DNA of 48,061 nucleotides from the IMG/VR virus record IMGVR_UViG_3300022939_001231, positions 1 to 48,061 of that record; one strand, written 5' to 3'. Shown here piece by piece: positions 8,652-16,855 of the stretch. Every line of letters begins with the position of its first letter. Positions within the stretch are counted from its first letter, which is position 1. The notes below the pieces were generated by a model. That model was given only the letters and a program-made list of their open reading frames with translations, had not been told where the DNA came from and did not search any database. This DNA comes from a virus. A program made the position numbers and the translations under genes.

Positions 8652-9927
8652 ATCACCTCAAGAAATTTACGAGTCTACAAAGCACTATTGTCCTTTGTTA
8701 TGGAATCATCTTCATGTTAATACGTTAGGAGATGTGCAACCGTGCTGCATGGCACCGTTCGGAACATCAATGGGTAATATAAACGAAAAGCCACTTGATG
8801 AAATATGGAACGGTAATGCAATGAAGAAGGCAAGGCGGCGTTTGTTAAAAGACTTGCCTCTTAATACTTGTGAAGGTTGCTATGACAAAGAACGAAGTAG
8901 TAACTGGAGTTTGCGAAAAGCAAGTATTGTAAAATATCACGATAGTGTAAAAGGTCTTTTAGAAACAACATATCCGGACGGTACAAGTTTAGATAGCAAA
9001 CCAACTTATTTAGATATAAGATTTAGTAATATATGTAATATGCGTTGTCGTATGTGTGGACATTTTTCTAGCAGTAAATGGTTTAATGATGCTAAACGTT
9101 TAAGTAAGGAATTTGATAACCATCGTTATATTGGTAGCGATAGTAAGCATGCAATTATACACGCAGTAGATGATGTTGCTAAGTTGTTGTCTAGGTTAGA
9201 CGAGTATTTGCCGCACGTACAAGAATTGTATTTTGCCGGCGGCGAACCAATGATAATGGAAGAACATTATCGTATACTTAAAAGATTAGAAGAATTAAAA
9301 CTGTATAATACTTTTATTAGGTATAACACTAATTTCCTGCAATTATATTACAAAGATAAAGACATATTAGAATTATGGAAAAAATTTACAAATATACACT
9401 GTAGTATAAGTGTTGATACATATGGAGAACGTGCTGAAATTTTAAGACACGATACCGTTTGGTCAAAAATAGAAGAAAACATAGTACGTGTTAAAAAAGA
9501 AGTTCCACATGTTAGATTTAACATAACTCCGACAGTACAAATTTTAAATATTTTAACTATTACTGATTTACACAAAGATTGGTGTGAAAAAGGATGGGTA
9601 GGACCTAATGATTTATTTTTAAATATATTACATACTCCATCTTTTTACAATATAAAAGCATTGCCACATCATTTAAAATTAGAAGCAGAGAAAAAATTCA
9701 AAGATCATTTAAAATGGTTGAGTGAAAATTATGCAGATAATTTATTCAGCGTAACTAACACTATAAATAACTCTATAAGTTATATGATGGGAGAACAATT
9801 GAGCGAAGACCATTTAACAGAGTTTTGTAAACAAACTAGTCAACTAGACTATATACGGAAACAAGACAGTCATAAAACGTTTCCGGAGTTAGAATATATA
9901 TGGAGCAACTATGATAAAAAAGATTAA
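8638..9927 (+). CDS. Radical SAM protein with N-terminal twitch domain (second copy)
   Basis: A 429-residue protein. The twitch-like domain comes first (C18, CC at 36-37 in VQPCCMAPFG, EIWNGN, C78 and C81). It is followed by CNMRCRMC (residues 133-140) and AGGEPMI, the SAM-binding GGE motif that the upstream gene lacks. The two neighbours are homologous but diverged, so they may form a pair with different tasks. The start is ATG at 8638 inside the previous gene (14-base overlap). It probably performs radical chemistry on a peptide or sugar-linked substrate. The substrate is not visible. Confidence 0.8.
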   Translation: MDWDKSPQEIYESTKHYCPLLWNHLHVNTLGDVQPCCMAPFGTSMGNINEKPLDEIWNGNAMKKARRRLLKDLPLNTCEGCYDKERSSNWSLRKASIVKYHDSVKGLLETTYPDGTSLDSKPTYLDIRFSNICNMRCRMCGHFSSSKWFNDAKRLSKEFDNHRYIGSDSKHAIIHAVDDVAKLLSRLDEYLPHVQELYFAGGEPMIMEEHYRILKRLEELKLYNTFIRYNTNFLQLYYKDKDILELWKKFTNIHCSISVDTYGERAEILRHDTVWSKIEENIVRVKKEVPHVRFNITPTVQILNILTITDLHKDWCEKGWVGPNDLFLNILHTPSFYNIKALPHHLKLEAEKKFKDHLKWLSENYADNLFSVTNTINNSISYMMGEQLSEDHLTEFCKQTSQLDYIRKQDSHKTFPELEYIWSNYDKKD

Positions 9928-10447
9928 GTTAGACTATGATTTTAGTGTGTTTTTAAATGCTGATTATAGTAAGCACTATGGTAGTTGCATTAGTTATCAA
10001 GTACGTGAACAAGAAGATATACACCAAAAAGTTGGCGGCTTTCCAAAAAGTTACCACGAAGATAATACACGTATACAGCAGTTATGGTTTGATGATGGAG
10101 ATATAGATTATTCTTTGCTTGGCGAAAGATTAGGTATGGAAGTAATTACAGTTAGCTCTATTTTACAACCACCGGGTAATGTTATTACACTCCATAGAGA
10201 TACATTTTTTCAAATTAATAAACAATATCCTAATGATACTAGAACAAAAGTACGTGCAAACGTATACTTAGAAGAATGGGCTCCTGGCCATTTAATTAAT
10301 TATCAAGATGAAAATTTCGACTGGCAAACAAGTACGCACTGGAATCAAGGCGAAGGATTTATTTGGGATAGCCAACACTTGCATTTAAGCGGAAATGCAG
10401 GATTAGTTCCTAAGTATACACTACAAGTAAGTGGATTTTTAAATTAA
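9911..10447 (+). CDS. 2-oxoglutarate/Fe(II)-dependent oxygenase-like protein
   Basis: A 178-residue protein of the double-stranded beta-helix type. The HxD metal-binding motif is HRD (residues 95-97). The distal His is at 156 or 158 in SQHLHLSGNAG, and a basic residue (K168) sits where the 2-oxoglutarate-binding Arg or Lys is expected. The pattern resembles small aspartyl/asparaginyl-hydroxylase-like enzymes. It overlaps the twitch radical SAM gene by 17 bases and so is part of the same translational unit. The substrate is unknown. Confidence 0.65.
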   Translation: MIKKIKLDYDFSVFLNADYSKHYGSCISYQVREQEDIHQKVGGFPKSYHEDNTRIQQLWFDDGDIDYSLLGERLGMEVITVSSILQPPGNVITLHRDTFFQINKQYPNDTRTKVRANVYLEEWAPGHLINYQDENFDWQTSTHWNQGEGFIWDSQHLHLSGNAGLVPKYTLQVSGFLN

Positions 10448-11866
10448 TTTTTTAAATCTTGCTTTTTTAAGTTCGGTTATCCAAAATCTTGGAGCCTGTT
10501 TTGAATAATATAAAATTAATTGTTGATTATGATCTAGCACTTCTTGCATTTCGTGCCACATCTTTTTACATTCTATATCATTCATAGAATCTATTTTTTT
10601 AATAACATTTATAATTTTATTAATATGAATTTTTATATTACCGTCTTTTGAAAAACTCTCATCCCACCATCTATCAAAAGTAATAAATCCTAATCTTTTA
10701 AGTTCTTCATAAAACCCTGGATTTGCACTACAAATAAAAGGCCTTCTAGCAAGCAAAGGCTTACAAATTTTTTCCGTTATGAATAAATCGTTATGGTATG
10801 GCCCTTCACGTTCGTTATACGTTTCGCAACTTATATCTATGAATGCTCTAGAATAGTGTGTTGGGTTAGGAAGCCAAAAATATTTTAAGAAATGATAATT
10901 TATATTATCTTCTTGGATAGGTTCTGGAAAGGTGTTTATTGGAAGTTTGTCATATAAACTTATTATTTTTTGTCTATCTTCTTCGTGATAATAACTTTTC
11001 CTATCATATCTAATTTGGTAATTTCGTTGATAGGTCATTATTTCGTTTATTTCATCAATGTGGTCTTTTATGTCGTCTGGTTTCGAAACTTTTAACCATA
11101 CGTGATTTTGATTTATTTCTTCTAACAGTCTATTCAAGTACAGCCATCTTGCTGGTCGAAATCTTCCTGAATAACACAAAAATCTTCCCTGTTTAAAAAG
11201 TGGTGTTCTCTTTGACAATCGAACAATCTCATCTATATGATTGTGATCCATAGTGTGTGTTACAAATTGTAACCAGTGGCTTGTTCCTAAAAGTACTAGC
11301 CAGTCAGGAATTGAATATACAGAATTACTATACACTGTATCACTTCTAACACGCGAATCTAAAAACACAAATTTATTAGAAAATTTATACTGTTTTCTTT
11401 TTACAATTAAACTAGGAATTGTGACAAAGTCTCTTGAACTAATTGCCTTTGCTTCGTGCGGATCGTGAAATACTATGGCACAGTCTGGATGAGCATGCAA
11501 AAACTCCATAGTTCTGTCCGGCAAATGATTAAACGGACATAGATCCGGATGGGTTAAAACCTCATCGTCTCCTGCAACAATGCGTATAGGGAATATGTTG
11601 ATGTCTCTGTCACTATAAGAGTTTTCATCTCTAGTTATAAATTTTATTTCAGTTTCGTTAGTAAAATTTTCCCAAGTGTGCCATACGGGATCGGATCGAA
11701 AACTGTATCGACCTATATCACGTTCTCCCTTAAAAGTGTCCATTTCCTTGATAACATTAAGCACACTGTGGTTTTTTAAACGTAACCATGGAAAATAATT
11801 AGACAAATGTCTATTTATGTGTGGATTAGGAAGATCATCTACGTACCATTGAACTACTCGTGTCAT
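10439..11866 (-). CDS. Inverted glycosyltransferase, exostosin/GT10-like C-terminal motif
   Basis: A 475-residue protein encoded against the direction of the surrounding island. The segment LFITEKICKPLLARRPFI (about residues 365-385) is the nucleotide-sugar-binding motif (FxTEKI...P) of fucosyltransferase/exostosin-type GT-B enzymes. The following NPGFYEELKRLGF segment fits too. The N-terminal half is the acceptor domain and has no motif I can name. The 3' end overlaps the upstream + gene by 9 bases, tail to tail. The ATG directly follows a TATAAATA late promoter, so its timing probably differs from the rest of the island. Confidence 0.6.
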   Translation of the reverse strand: MTRVVQWYVDDLPNPHINRHLSNYFPWLRLKNHSVLNVIKEMDTFKGERDIGRYSFRSDPVWHTWENFTNETEIKFITRDENSYSDRDINIFPIRIVAGDDEVLTHPDLCPFNHLPDRTMEFLHAHPDCAIVFHDPHEAKAISSRDFVTIPSLIVKRKQYKFSNKFVFLDSRVRSDTVYSNSVYSIPDWLVLLGTSHWLQFVTHTMDHNHIDEIVRLSKRTPLFKQGRFLCYSGRFRPARWLYLNRLLEEINQNHVWLKVSKPDDIKDHIDEINEIMTYQRNYQIRYDRKSYYHEEDRQKIISLYDKLPINTFPEPIQEDNINYHFLKYFWLPNPTHYSRAFIDISCETYNEREGPYHNDLFITEKICKPLLARRPFICSANPGFYEELKRLGFITFDRWWDESFSKDGNIKIHINKIINVIKKIDSMNDIECKKMWHEMQEVLDHNQQLILYYSKQAPRFWITELKKARFKKLI

Positions 11867-11872
11867 GCATTA

Positions 11873-11880
11873 TATTTATA
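11873..11880 (-). promoter_or_regulatory. T4-type late promoter (TATAAATA), leaderless layout
   Basis: An exact TATAAATA on the - strand, ending 6 bases before the ATG (11866-11864) of the inverted glycosyltransferase. T4 late transcripts start about 6 bases after this box, so the message would begin at or next to the start codon with no room for a ribosome-binding site. Confidence 0.5.
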
Positions 11881-11922
11881 TGCGTATATAATGACAGTTT
11901 TGACTTACTGGTAATTTTTCGC

Positions 11923-11951
11923 TTGACATATATGAAGATAGGCAGTACAAT
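11923..11951 (+). promoter_or_regulatory. Sigma-70-type promoter, leaderless layout
   Basis: TTGACA at 11923-11928, a 17-base spacer, and TACAAT at 11946-11951. The ATG of the next gene is at 11958, where transcription would be expected to start, so the message would be leaderless. It is divergent from the late promoter at 11873-11880. Confidence 0.7.
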
Positions 11952-11957
11952 AATACT

Positions 11958-12659
11958 ATGTTTGAAATAGTGTTTATATCGTATAAAGAGCCAAATGCAG
12001 AAGATAACTGGAATCGCCTGCGTTCAAGATTTCCGTTAGCAAAGCGAGTTAATGGAGTAAAGGGTATTAAGCATGCACACATCAAAGCCGCTGAAATGTG
12101 TTGGACAAAGATGTTTTGGGTAGTCGATGGTGATGCAGAAATTTTAGAAGATTTTGACTTCAGTTATAAACCTACCGAGTGGGATCTTGATACAGTACAC
12201 GTTTGGCATGCTAAAAATCCTATTAACGATCTTGTGTATGGTTACGGAGGAGTAAAATTACTTCCTACTAAACTTACTAAATCTATGGATAGAACTGTAA
12301 TTGATTTAGCAACTAGCATAAGTCCTAAATTTAAAGTTATAGAAGAAATATCAAATATTACAGCATTTAACACAGATCCGTTTAACACATGGAAAAGTGC
12401 ATTTAGAGAGTGTGCTAAATTAAGCAGCAAAATTATTGTTAGACAAGAATCCGGAGAAACAGATGAAAGACTTAATACATGGACGACTGCTGGAGGAGAT
12501 CGAGAGTTTGGTGAATATGCGATTCGAGGTGCTCTTGCTGGTATGGAGTTTGGCCTTTCTCGGAGGAATGATTTGGGGCTAATAAATGATTTCAAATGGC
12601 TTAAAGATCACTACAACAACACTATAAATAGAACTGATATGGAGAACAACAATGACTGA
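11958..12659 (+). CDS. Glycosyltransferase-like protein, short paralogue of the 6571 gene
   Basis: A 233-residue protein that aligns with the N-terminal 200 residues of the gene at 6571: ISYKEPNAEDNW, AKRVNGVKG, VVDGDAE (DGD at residues 57-59), NPINDLVYGYGGVK and F-x-x-WKSAFRE. It lacks that protein's C-terminal extension. The ATG at 11958 is supported by this alignment, even though it lies only 7 bases beyond the -10 box. It is probably a GT-A-type sugar transferase. Donor and acceptor are unknown. Confidence 0.55.
   Translation: MFEIVFISYKEPNAEDNWNRLRSRFPLAKRVNGVKGIKHAHIKAAEMCWTKMFWVVDGDAEILEDFDFSYKPTEWDLDTVHVWHAKNPINDLVYGYGGVKLLPTKLTKSMDRTVIDLATSISPKFKVIEEISNITAFNTDPFNTWKSAFRECAKLSSKIIVRQESGETDERLNTWTTAGGDREFGEYAIRGALAGMEFGLSRRNDLGLINDFKWLKDHYNNTINRTDMENNND
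12623..12630 (+). promoter_or_regulatory. T4-type late promoter (TATAAATA) before the nitroreductase fusion
   Basis: An exact TATAAATA near the 3' end of the upstream gene, 22 bases before the ATG at 12652. A GGAG ribosome-binding site lies between (12641-12644). Box, leader and Shine-Dalgarno spacing match a functional late promoter. It suggests the fusion gene is made late, with virion proteins. Confidence 0.6.
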
Positions 12660-13977
12660 TATTATTGGTAAAACAAGGACCATAGAGCCTATGAAACCTT
12701 GTGAACTGGCAGCAAAGACCTTAACAGCTCATCAGGCATCACTTGCTGAAAAGACAACACAATGGGTAAGAACAAACTATCCTGAACGAACAAAGGAATA
12801 TGACAAGTGTACTAGAGATGTAGGACATTTGATCAAAACATTGGTTTATTGTTTAAACGACGGCACTTATGCTCCAATGGATCATCTTTCTCGTATGTTT
12901 TTCCATAGAGGACAACTACAACTTAAATCTTATCATGTAGAATTTCAGGCTTATGATTACTTGCTAGATGAGATTGATACTCTATTTGCACAAACTGAAG
13001 GGATTGAAGCAGGTGCTGTAGGTCGTTGTAGTACAGCAATCGAATTATTGAAGCGAGCAATGCGTGGAAGTGTAATAACAGAAAGAGATGAAATCCATGC
13101 TGGTATTACAGATTTTGAAACAAGAACAAAACATGTATTATATGGATGGGACGACGAACAAGAAGTAATGCGCAATATGCAACGTTGTCAGCGTAACTGG
13201 ATGCATAGTGTACCGATTCCTAAAGATGCTGTAGATTATTTGTTGTGGACTGCTCAAAATGTTCCTTCTAAGCAGTATGAAGGATATTATGATGTTTATT
13301 ATTCCACCGAAAGAAAAAGCATTGAAGGATTATATCAATATGCATGGGGAAGTACACACACTAGAAATCCTCCTGCATGTTGGCGTAATTCTCAAATGAA
13401 TGCACCAATGTATATGATTTTTGTATGTAAGCAACCGTCAACAATGTATAATTGTAATAACGATGGAACCGACCAAGACCATTTCGGCGCATCTCGTTGG
13501 GAAAACTCAATTATTCAAGTTGGAATGGCAATGGGTCTAGTTATGAGAGCTGCTAACAAAATGGGACTGCGTACTGGACCTAATAAGATTGTTGACTTAG
13601 GACCTGATTATAACTATGAATGGGAAAAGAAATTAGGTATCTATGAAGAAGTTAAAGCCGGTAGACAAAAATTATACTACGGTTTAGGAATTGGAGTGGC
13701 AAATAGAAATCGTCCTCGTTGGGAGTCAGACGATTACGAATTGGCGCTAGGTGCATCAAATGGTCATAACATAACTGTGAAAAGCCCAGATGATCCAGAT
13801 TGGGTTCCTGTTAATCATAAAGGTGATGAAAAACGCCGAGTAAAAATTATTGACATTAGAGACCATGCTGGAGAAACAATTCAAGATCATTATGGAAATA
13901 TGCATCTAATTCCGGAGACACACGAAATTAAAATTAATACGCCAAAACGCCGAGATATTAAAGTTAAACGTTTCTAA
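12652..13977 (+). CDS. Nitroreductase-like protein fused to a phage structural-type domain
   Basis: A 441-residue two-part protein. Residues about 45-170 contain ERTKEYDKCTRDVGHLIKTL, which resembles the KCxRDxGyiidA repeat found in large structural proteins of marine T4-like phages. Residues about 176-380 are nitroreductase-like (QRCQRNWMHSVPIPKD, then NVPSKQYE, and IIQVGMAMGLVMRAANKMGLRTG as the helix bordering the FMN site). They align with the stand-alone protein at 19384, which shares QRN, IP-x-D and SKQ-x-E. A tail of about 60 residues follows. It heads the first nitroreductase/radical SAM/SPASM module and has its own late promoter. The domain assignment is from motifs; flavin binding is inferred. 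Confidence 0.65.
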   Translation: MTDIIGKTRTIEPMKPCELAAKTLTAHQASLAEKTTQWVRTNYPERTKEYDKCTRDVGHLIKTLVYCLNDGTYAPMDHLSRMFFHRGQLQLKSYHVEFQAYDYLLDEIDTLFAQTEGIEAGAVGRCSTAIELLKRAMRGSVITERDEIHAGITDFETRTKHVLYGWDDEQEVMRNMQRCQRNWMHSVPIPKDAVDYLLWTAQNVPSKQYEGYYDVYYSTERKSIEGLYQYAWGSTHTRNPPACWRNSQMNAPMYMIFVCKQPSTMYNCNNDGTDQDHFGASRWENSIIQVGMAMGLVMRAANKMGLRTGPNKIVDLGPDYNYEWEKKLGIYEEVKAGRQKLYYGLGIGVANRNRPRWESDDYELALGASNGHNITVKSPDDPDWVPVNHKGDEKRRVKIIDIRDHAGETIQDHYGNMHLIPETHEIKINTPKRRDIKVKRF

Positions 13978-13978
13978 C

Positions 13979-14599
13979 ATGTCAATACATACCGGAAAGG
14001 CACTTAATATTGATATTAGTACTAGGTGCGCACTAGAATGTCCTGCATGTCAGCGTACTATTTTTAGAAAGGCAGGAAAGCGTGTTCCTGGCAAAGATGT
14101 TACGTTGGCGCAATTTGATAAGATAAGCGATCACTTTGCTAATGGTGGCAGAATTAGTTTTTGTGGAACTTTTTCTGATCCAATATTTAATCCAAATTTT
14201 ATTGATATGTTAAAGATGTGTCATAAAAAGCGGATTAGAGCAGAAGTACATACAGCAGCATCTCAAAAGCCGGAAAGATGGTATCAGGAAGCGTTTCTTG
14301 CAAATCCGGAAGCAAGTTGGTGGTTTGGAATTGACGGCCTTCCTGAGCAAAGTCATCAATATCGAATAAACCAGGATGGTGTAAAACTTTTTAATATCAT
14401 GTTGCAAGCAAAGAAAAAAGTTAGAGAAGTTATTTGGCAATATCTTATTTTTGACTACAACAGACCTCAAATTAAAAAAGCAAAATTGATGGCAAGAAAA
14501 TATGGAGTATCGATTTTGTTTATTAACACACTAAGAGATGGAAAAAGAAATGAAGGAAGAGCGAGTCGGCGCAAGACTCGGAAAGCCTCTACGGAGTAA
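13979..14599 (+). CDS. Short radical SAM core protein (module 1)
   Basis: A 206-residue protein with the cluster motif CALECPAC (residues 17-24). It contains only the radical SAM core. The C-terminal SPASM domain expected in this subfamily is encoded by the next, overlapping gene. In place of GGE it has GTFSDPIFNP. A block shared with two other cores in the window reads FGIDGLPEQSHQYRINQDG. It starts one base after the stop of the nitroreductase fusion. It probably pairs with that flavoprotein and the SPASM protein. The substrate is unknown. Confidence 0.8.
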   Translation: MSIHTGKALNIDISTRCALECPACQRTIFRKAGKRVPGKDVTLAQFDKISDHFANGGRISFCGTFSDPIFNPNFIDMLKMCHKKRIRAEVHTAASQKPERWYQEAFLANPEASWWFGIDGLPEQSHQYRINQDGVKLFNIMLQAKKKVREVIWQYLIFDYNRPQIKKAKLMARKYGVSILFINTLRDGKRNEGRASRRKTRKASTE

Positions 14600-14903
14600 T
14601 AAAAAAATAAATCCTAAATGTCTACATGGTAGAGACTTAGGGTATGCAATCACCGGACATATGACTCCTTGTTGCTGGACAAATGTATCATGGAATGATA
14701 CCTGGCTTTCCAAGTTTTTCACACCTGAAATGCATATTGATAATTTTGATACTATCGAAGATATTCTAAATTCTGAAGTTTGGGTTAATTTTTTTGAAAT
14801 GTTAGAAAATGACAATACAAAGGCTCCTCTAATTTGTAAGCAGATGTGTAGTGGTGCTGTAGAAGACGATCCAGAAGCACTTGATAGTAGGTTGATAGAA
14901 TGA
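14538..14903 (+). CDS. Stand-alone SPASM-type cluster-binding protein (module 1)
   Basis: A 121-residue protein (or 117 if the second ATG at 14550 is used). After a basic N-terminus it has the pattern of a SPASM/twitch auxiliary cluster domain: PKC, then G-x-x-TPCCW, EDILNSEVW, and LICKQMC near the end. It overlaps the radical SAM core gene by 62 bases in another frame, and two further copies in the window are also separate genes. The split is therefore an established arrangement, not a sequencing frameshift. It probably supplies auxiliary Fe-S clusters to the core in trans. Confidence 0.75.
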   Translation: MEKEMKEERVGARLGKPLRSNKKINPKCLHGRDLGYAITGHMTPCCWTNVSWNDTWLSKFFTPEMHIDNFDTIEDILNSEVWVNFFEMLENDNTKAPLICKQMCSGAVEDDPEALDSRLIE

Positions 14904-15754
14904 CAATTAATATTGTAGTTACGAGTAAACCAGTAGACGGATTATTATACTACAGTTATGAATACTGTTCTTATCTAAACTCTATTGGCGTAGATTCAAA
15001 AGTTATTATAGTATGTCATAGACACTATCCTAAAGAAGAATATATTAAATCTATCGATCAAAAATATATTCATTGTGAAAATATTATTTTTGATGATTTT
15101 ATTCCAGAAGAGGATGACGTAACATTAATTATGGGTCGTAGTATGATGACCCTGTCTTGGAAAGATTTTCGCTCTTATAGATTAGAACAACAAGACACAC
15201 TAAGACGTGTTTTTGCAGATAAAGTCATTGCTGTATATTCAGAAAATCATCCATTAGAATATCCAATGGCATTAGAGTTTTACGCACCGAAAAACATTGT
15301 TGACTTATGTGATACAGAAGTTTATGTTAATGGTGTCGGAAAGCATTTTGAAAAGACAATCAATTTTAGCATATACAAGCCGCACGTTAATAACATAAAA
15401 TTTAAACATTTGTTTTTAGGAACAAACGACAAGTATTATGCAACTATTGAAAAGGTAATAGATCAGTTTCCTGATCATGGTATATTGACATACAAAGCAG
15501 ACTATGTTAATATAGATAATAACAATATCTATGTGCCGGTAGAAAGTCTAATGAGTATGTTTGAAACATATGTTTATACAAAAGATACATTCGATCCTGC
15601 ACCTAGGATTTTTCAAGAATGCAAGTATTTTGATAAGGATGTAATTTATTTGCGAGACAAAACTATACAAGACGGTGGCAGTGTTTACTGGAAGCGTGAT
15701 ATAACTGAGCCAGATGTTACTGAAATATTAAATGCAGTTAAAAATTTAACATAA
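14900..15754 (+). CDS. Possible GT-B glycosyltransferase-like protein
   Basis: A 284-residue protein. The N-terminus (MTINIVVTSKPVDG, then YYSYEYCSYLNSIG) looks like the first Rossmann unit of GT-B enzymes. Near the C-terminus FDPAPRIFQECKYFDKDVIY resembles the acidic donor-site helix region (E followed by a conserved hydrophobic strand) of GT4-like proteins. It overlaps the SPASM gene in an ATGA junction and precedes the sugar aminotransferase, which fits a role in making or attaching an amino sugar. The family call is tentative. Confidence 0.45.
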   Translation: MTINIVVTSKPVDGLLYYSYEYCSYLNSIGVDSKVIIVCHRHYPKEEYIKSIDQKYIHCENIIFDDFIPEEDDVTLIMGRSMMTLSWKDFRSYRLEQQDTLRRVFADKVIAVYSENHPLEYPMALEFYAPKNIVDLCDTEVYVNGVGKHFEKTINFSIYKPHVNNIKFKHLFLGTNDKYYATIEKVIDQFPDHGILTYKADYVNIDNNNIYVPVESLMSMFETYVYTKDTFDPAPRIFQECKYFDKDVIYLRDKTIQDGGSVYWKRDITEPDVTEILNAVKNLT

Positions 15755-15765
15755 GAGGAACTAAA

Positions 15766-16845
15766 ATGATATCTTACGATGCATGGGATAGAGAATACAA
15801 AGAAAATAAAGAAACCTACTTAGAATTATTTGATAATTTTATGAGTCAAATGAATTATGAAAATAATGAAGAATTTGAAGGGTTGTTCGCAATAAAAATT
15901 GGACGTAAACATTGCGTTAGTGTAGCAAGTGCTACTGATGCATTACATTTTGCTCTATTAGCACATGGCATCGGCCCGGGCGACGAAGTATTAGTAACAG
16001 ACTTTTCTTGGATTTCGTCTGCGTCTTGTGTTGACATGGTAGGTGCAACACCTGTATTTTGTGATATTGATCTAGACTCTTATCAAATGTCGTTTGAAAG
16101 TATCAAACGTATGTACAGCGAAAAAACAAAAGCCATCGTATATGTACACTTGTTTGGTAATATGGTTGATACAACAAACATACAAAACTTTTGCAAGGAA
16201 AAAGGTATTCTATTTATTGAAGATGCTGCACAAAGTTTAGGTAGTACACTACAAGGAGTTGCAGCAGGAACTATCGGCGATTGTAGCGTTTACAGTTTTA
16301 ATAGTAATAAAGTTATTGCTGGAATTAACGGAGGCGGCGTAGTACTGACAGACAATGACGAAATTGCTAAAAAACTAAAAATGATTAGACGTCATGGCAA
16401 GGATAAGACATTTGATGTATTAGGATTTAATAGCCGTATGTACGTACTTAATGCACAAATTATTAATCATAGATTAAGCAGTATGGAAGTTAATCAAGAA
16501 AAACGACAAAAAATTGCTTACAAGTATAATGAAGCATTTAAAGATCTACCAGTGTATACACAAAAGTCTACTAACGGGTTAAATCATAATTACCACAAGT
16601 ATACACTACGTTTTAAAAACAAAGATACACGTAAACGTGTTAAGACAGCATTAAATGCTTCTATCCATTATGAAAGACCGTTGTCGGCTAATTCAATGTA
16701 TGATAACACAAATTATCGAAAAGATGACTGTGTTAATTCTAAATTAGTTTCTGATACTATTTTGTCTTTGCCTATTCATGCTTGGTTAACAGATGAGGAA
16801 GTTAATACAGTAATTAATAAAGTAAAAGAGTCAATATACGATTAA
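15766..16845 (+). CDS. DegT/DnrJ/EryC1/StrS-type sugar aminotransferase
   Basis: A 359-residue PLP enzyme. Visible are the cofactor phosphate-binding SATDAL (residues 55-60), GDEVLVTDFSW, the PLP-ring-stacking aspartate in FIEDAAQSLGS (D153), and SFNSNKVIAGINGGG with the Schiff-base lysine K182. Enzymes of this family transaminate keto groups on nucleotide-linked sugars. Here it lies between a glycosyltransferase-like gene and the second nitroreductase/radical SAM module, suggesting an amino sugar is built for the pathway. An AGAGGAA ribosome-binding site precedes the ATG. Confidence 0.88.
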   Translation: MISYDAWDREYKENKETYLELFDNFMSQMNYENNEEFEGLFAIKIGRKHCVSVASATDALHFALLAHGIGPGDEVLVTDFSWISSASCVDMVGATPVFCDIDLDSYQMSFESIKRMYSEKTKAIVYVHLFGNMVDTTNIQNFCKEKGILFIEDAAQSLGSTLQGVAAGTIGDCSVYSFNSNKVIAGINGGGVVLTDNDEIAKKLKMIRRHGKDKTFDVLGFNSRMYVLNAQIINHRLSSMEVNQEKRQKIAYKYNEAFKDLPVYTQKSTNGLNHNYHKYTLRFKNKDTRKRVKTALNASIHYERPLSANSMYDNTNYRKDDCVNSKLVSDTILSLPIHAWLTDEEVNTVINKVKESIYD

Positions 16846-16855
16846 GAGAAAAGAA

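Noticed and set aside
9762-9769. TATAAATA inside the radical SAM gene at 8638
   Set aside because: It is a perfect late octamer but about 140 bases from the next start and inside a coding region. In AT-rich DNA chance matches are expected.
10430-10465. AT-rich inverted repeat at the convergent gene ends
   Set aside because: Only a 5-base-pair outer arm plus an AT palindrome; too weak to call a bidirectional terminator.
14538-14599. Frameshift artefact between radical SAM core and SPASM genes
   Set aside because: The 62-base overlap in different frames could suggest a sequencing error, but two further module copies show the same separation with different junctions.
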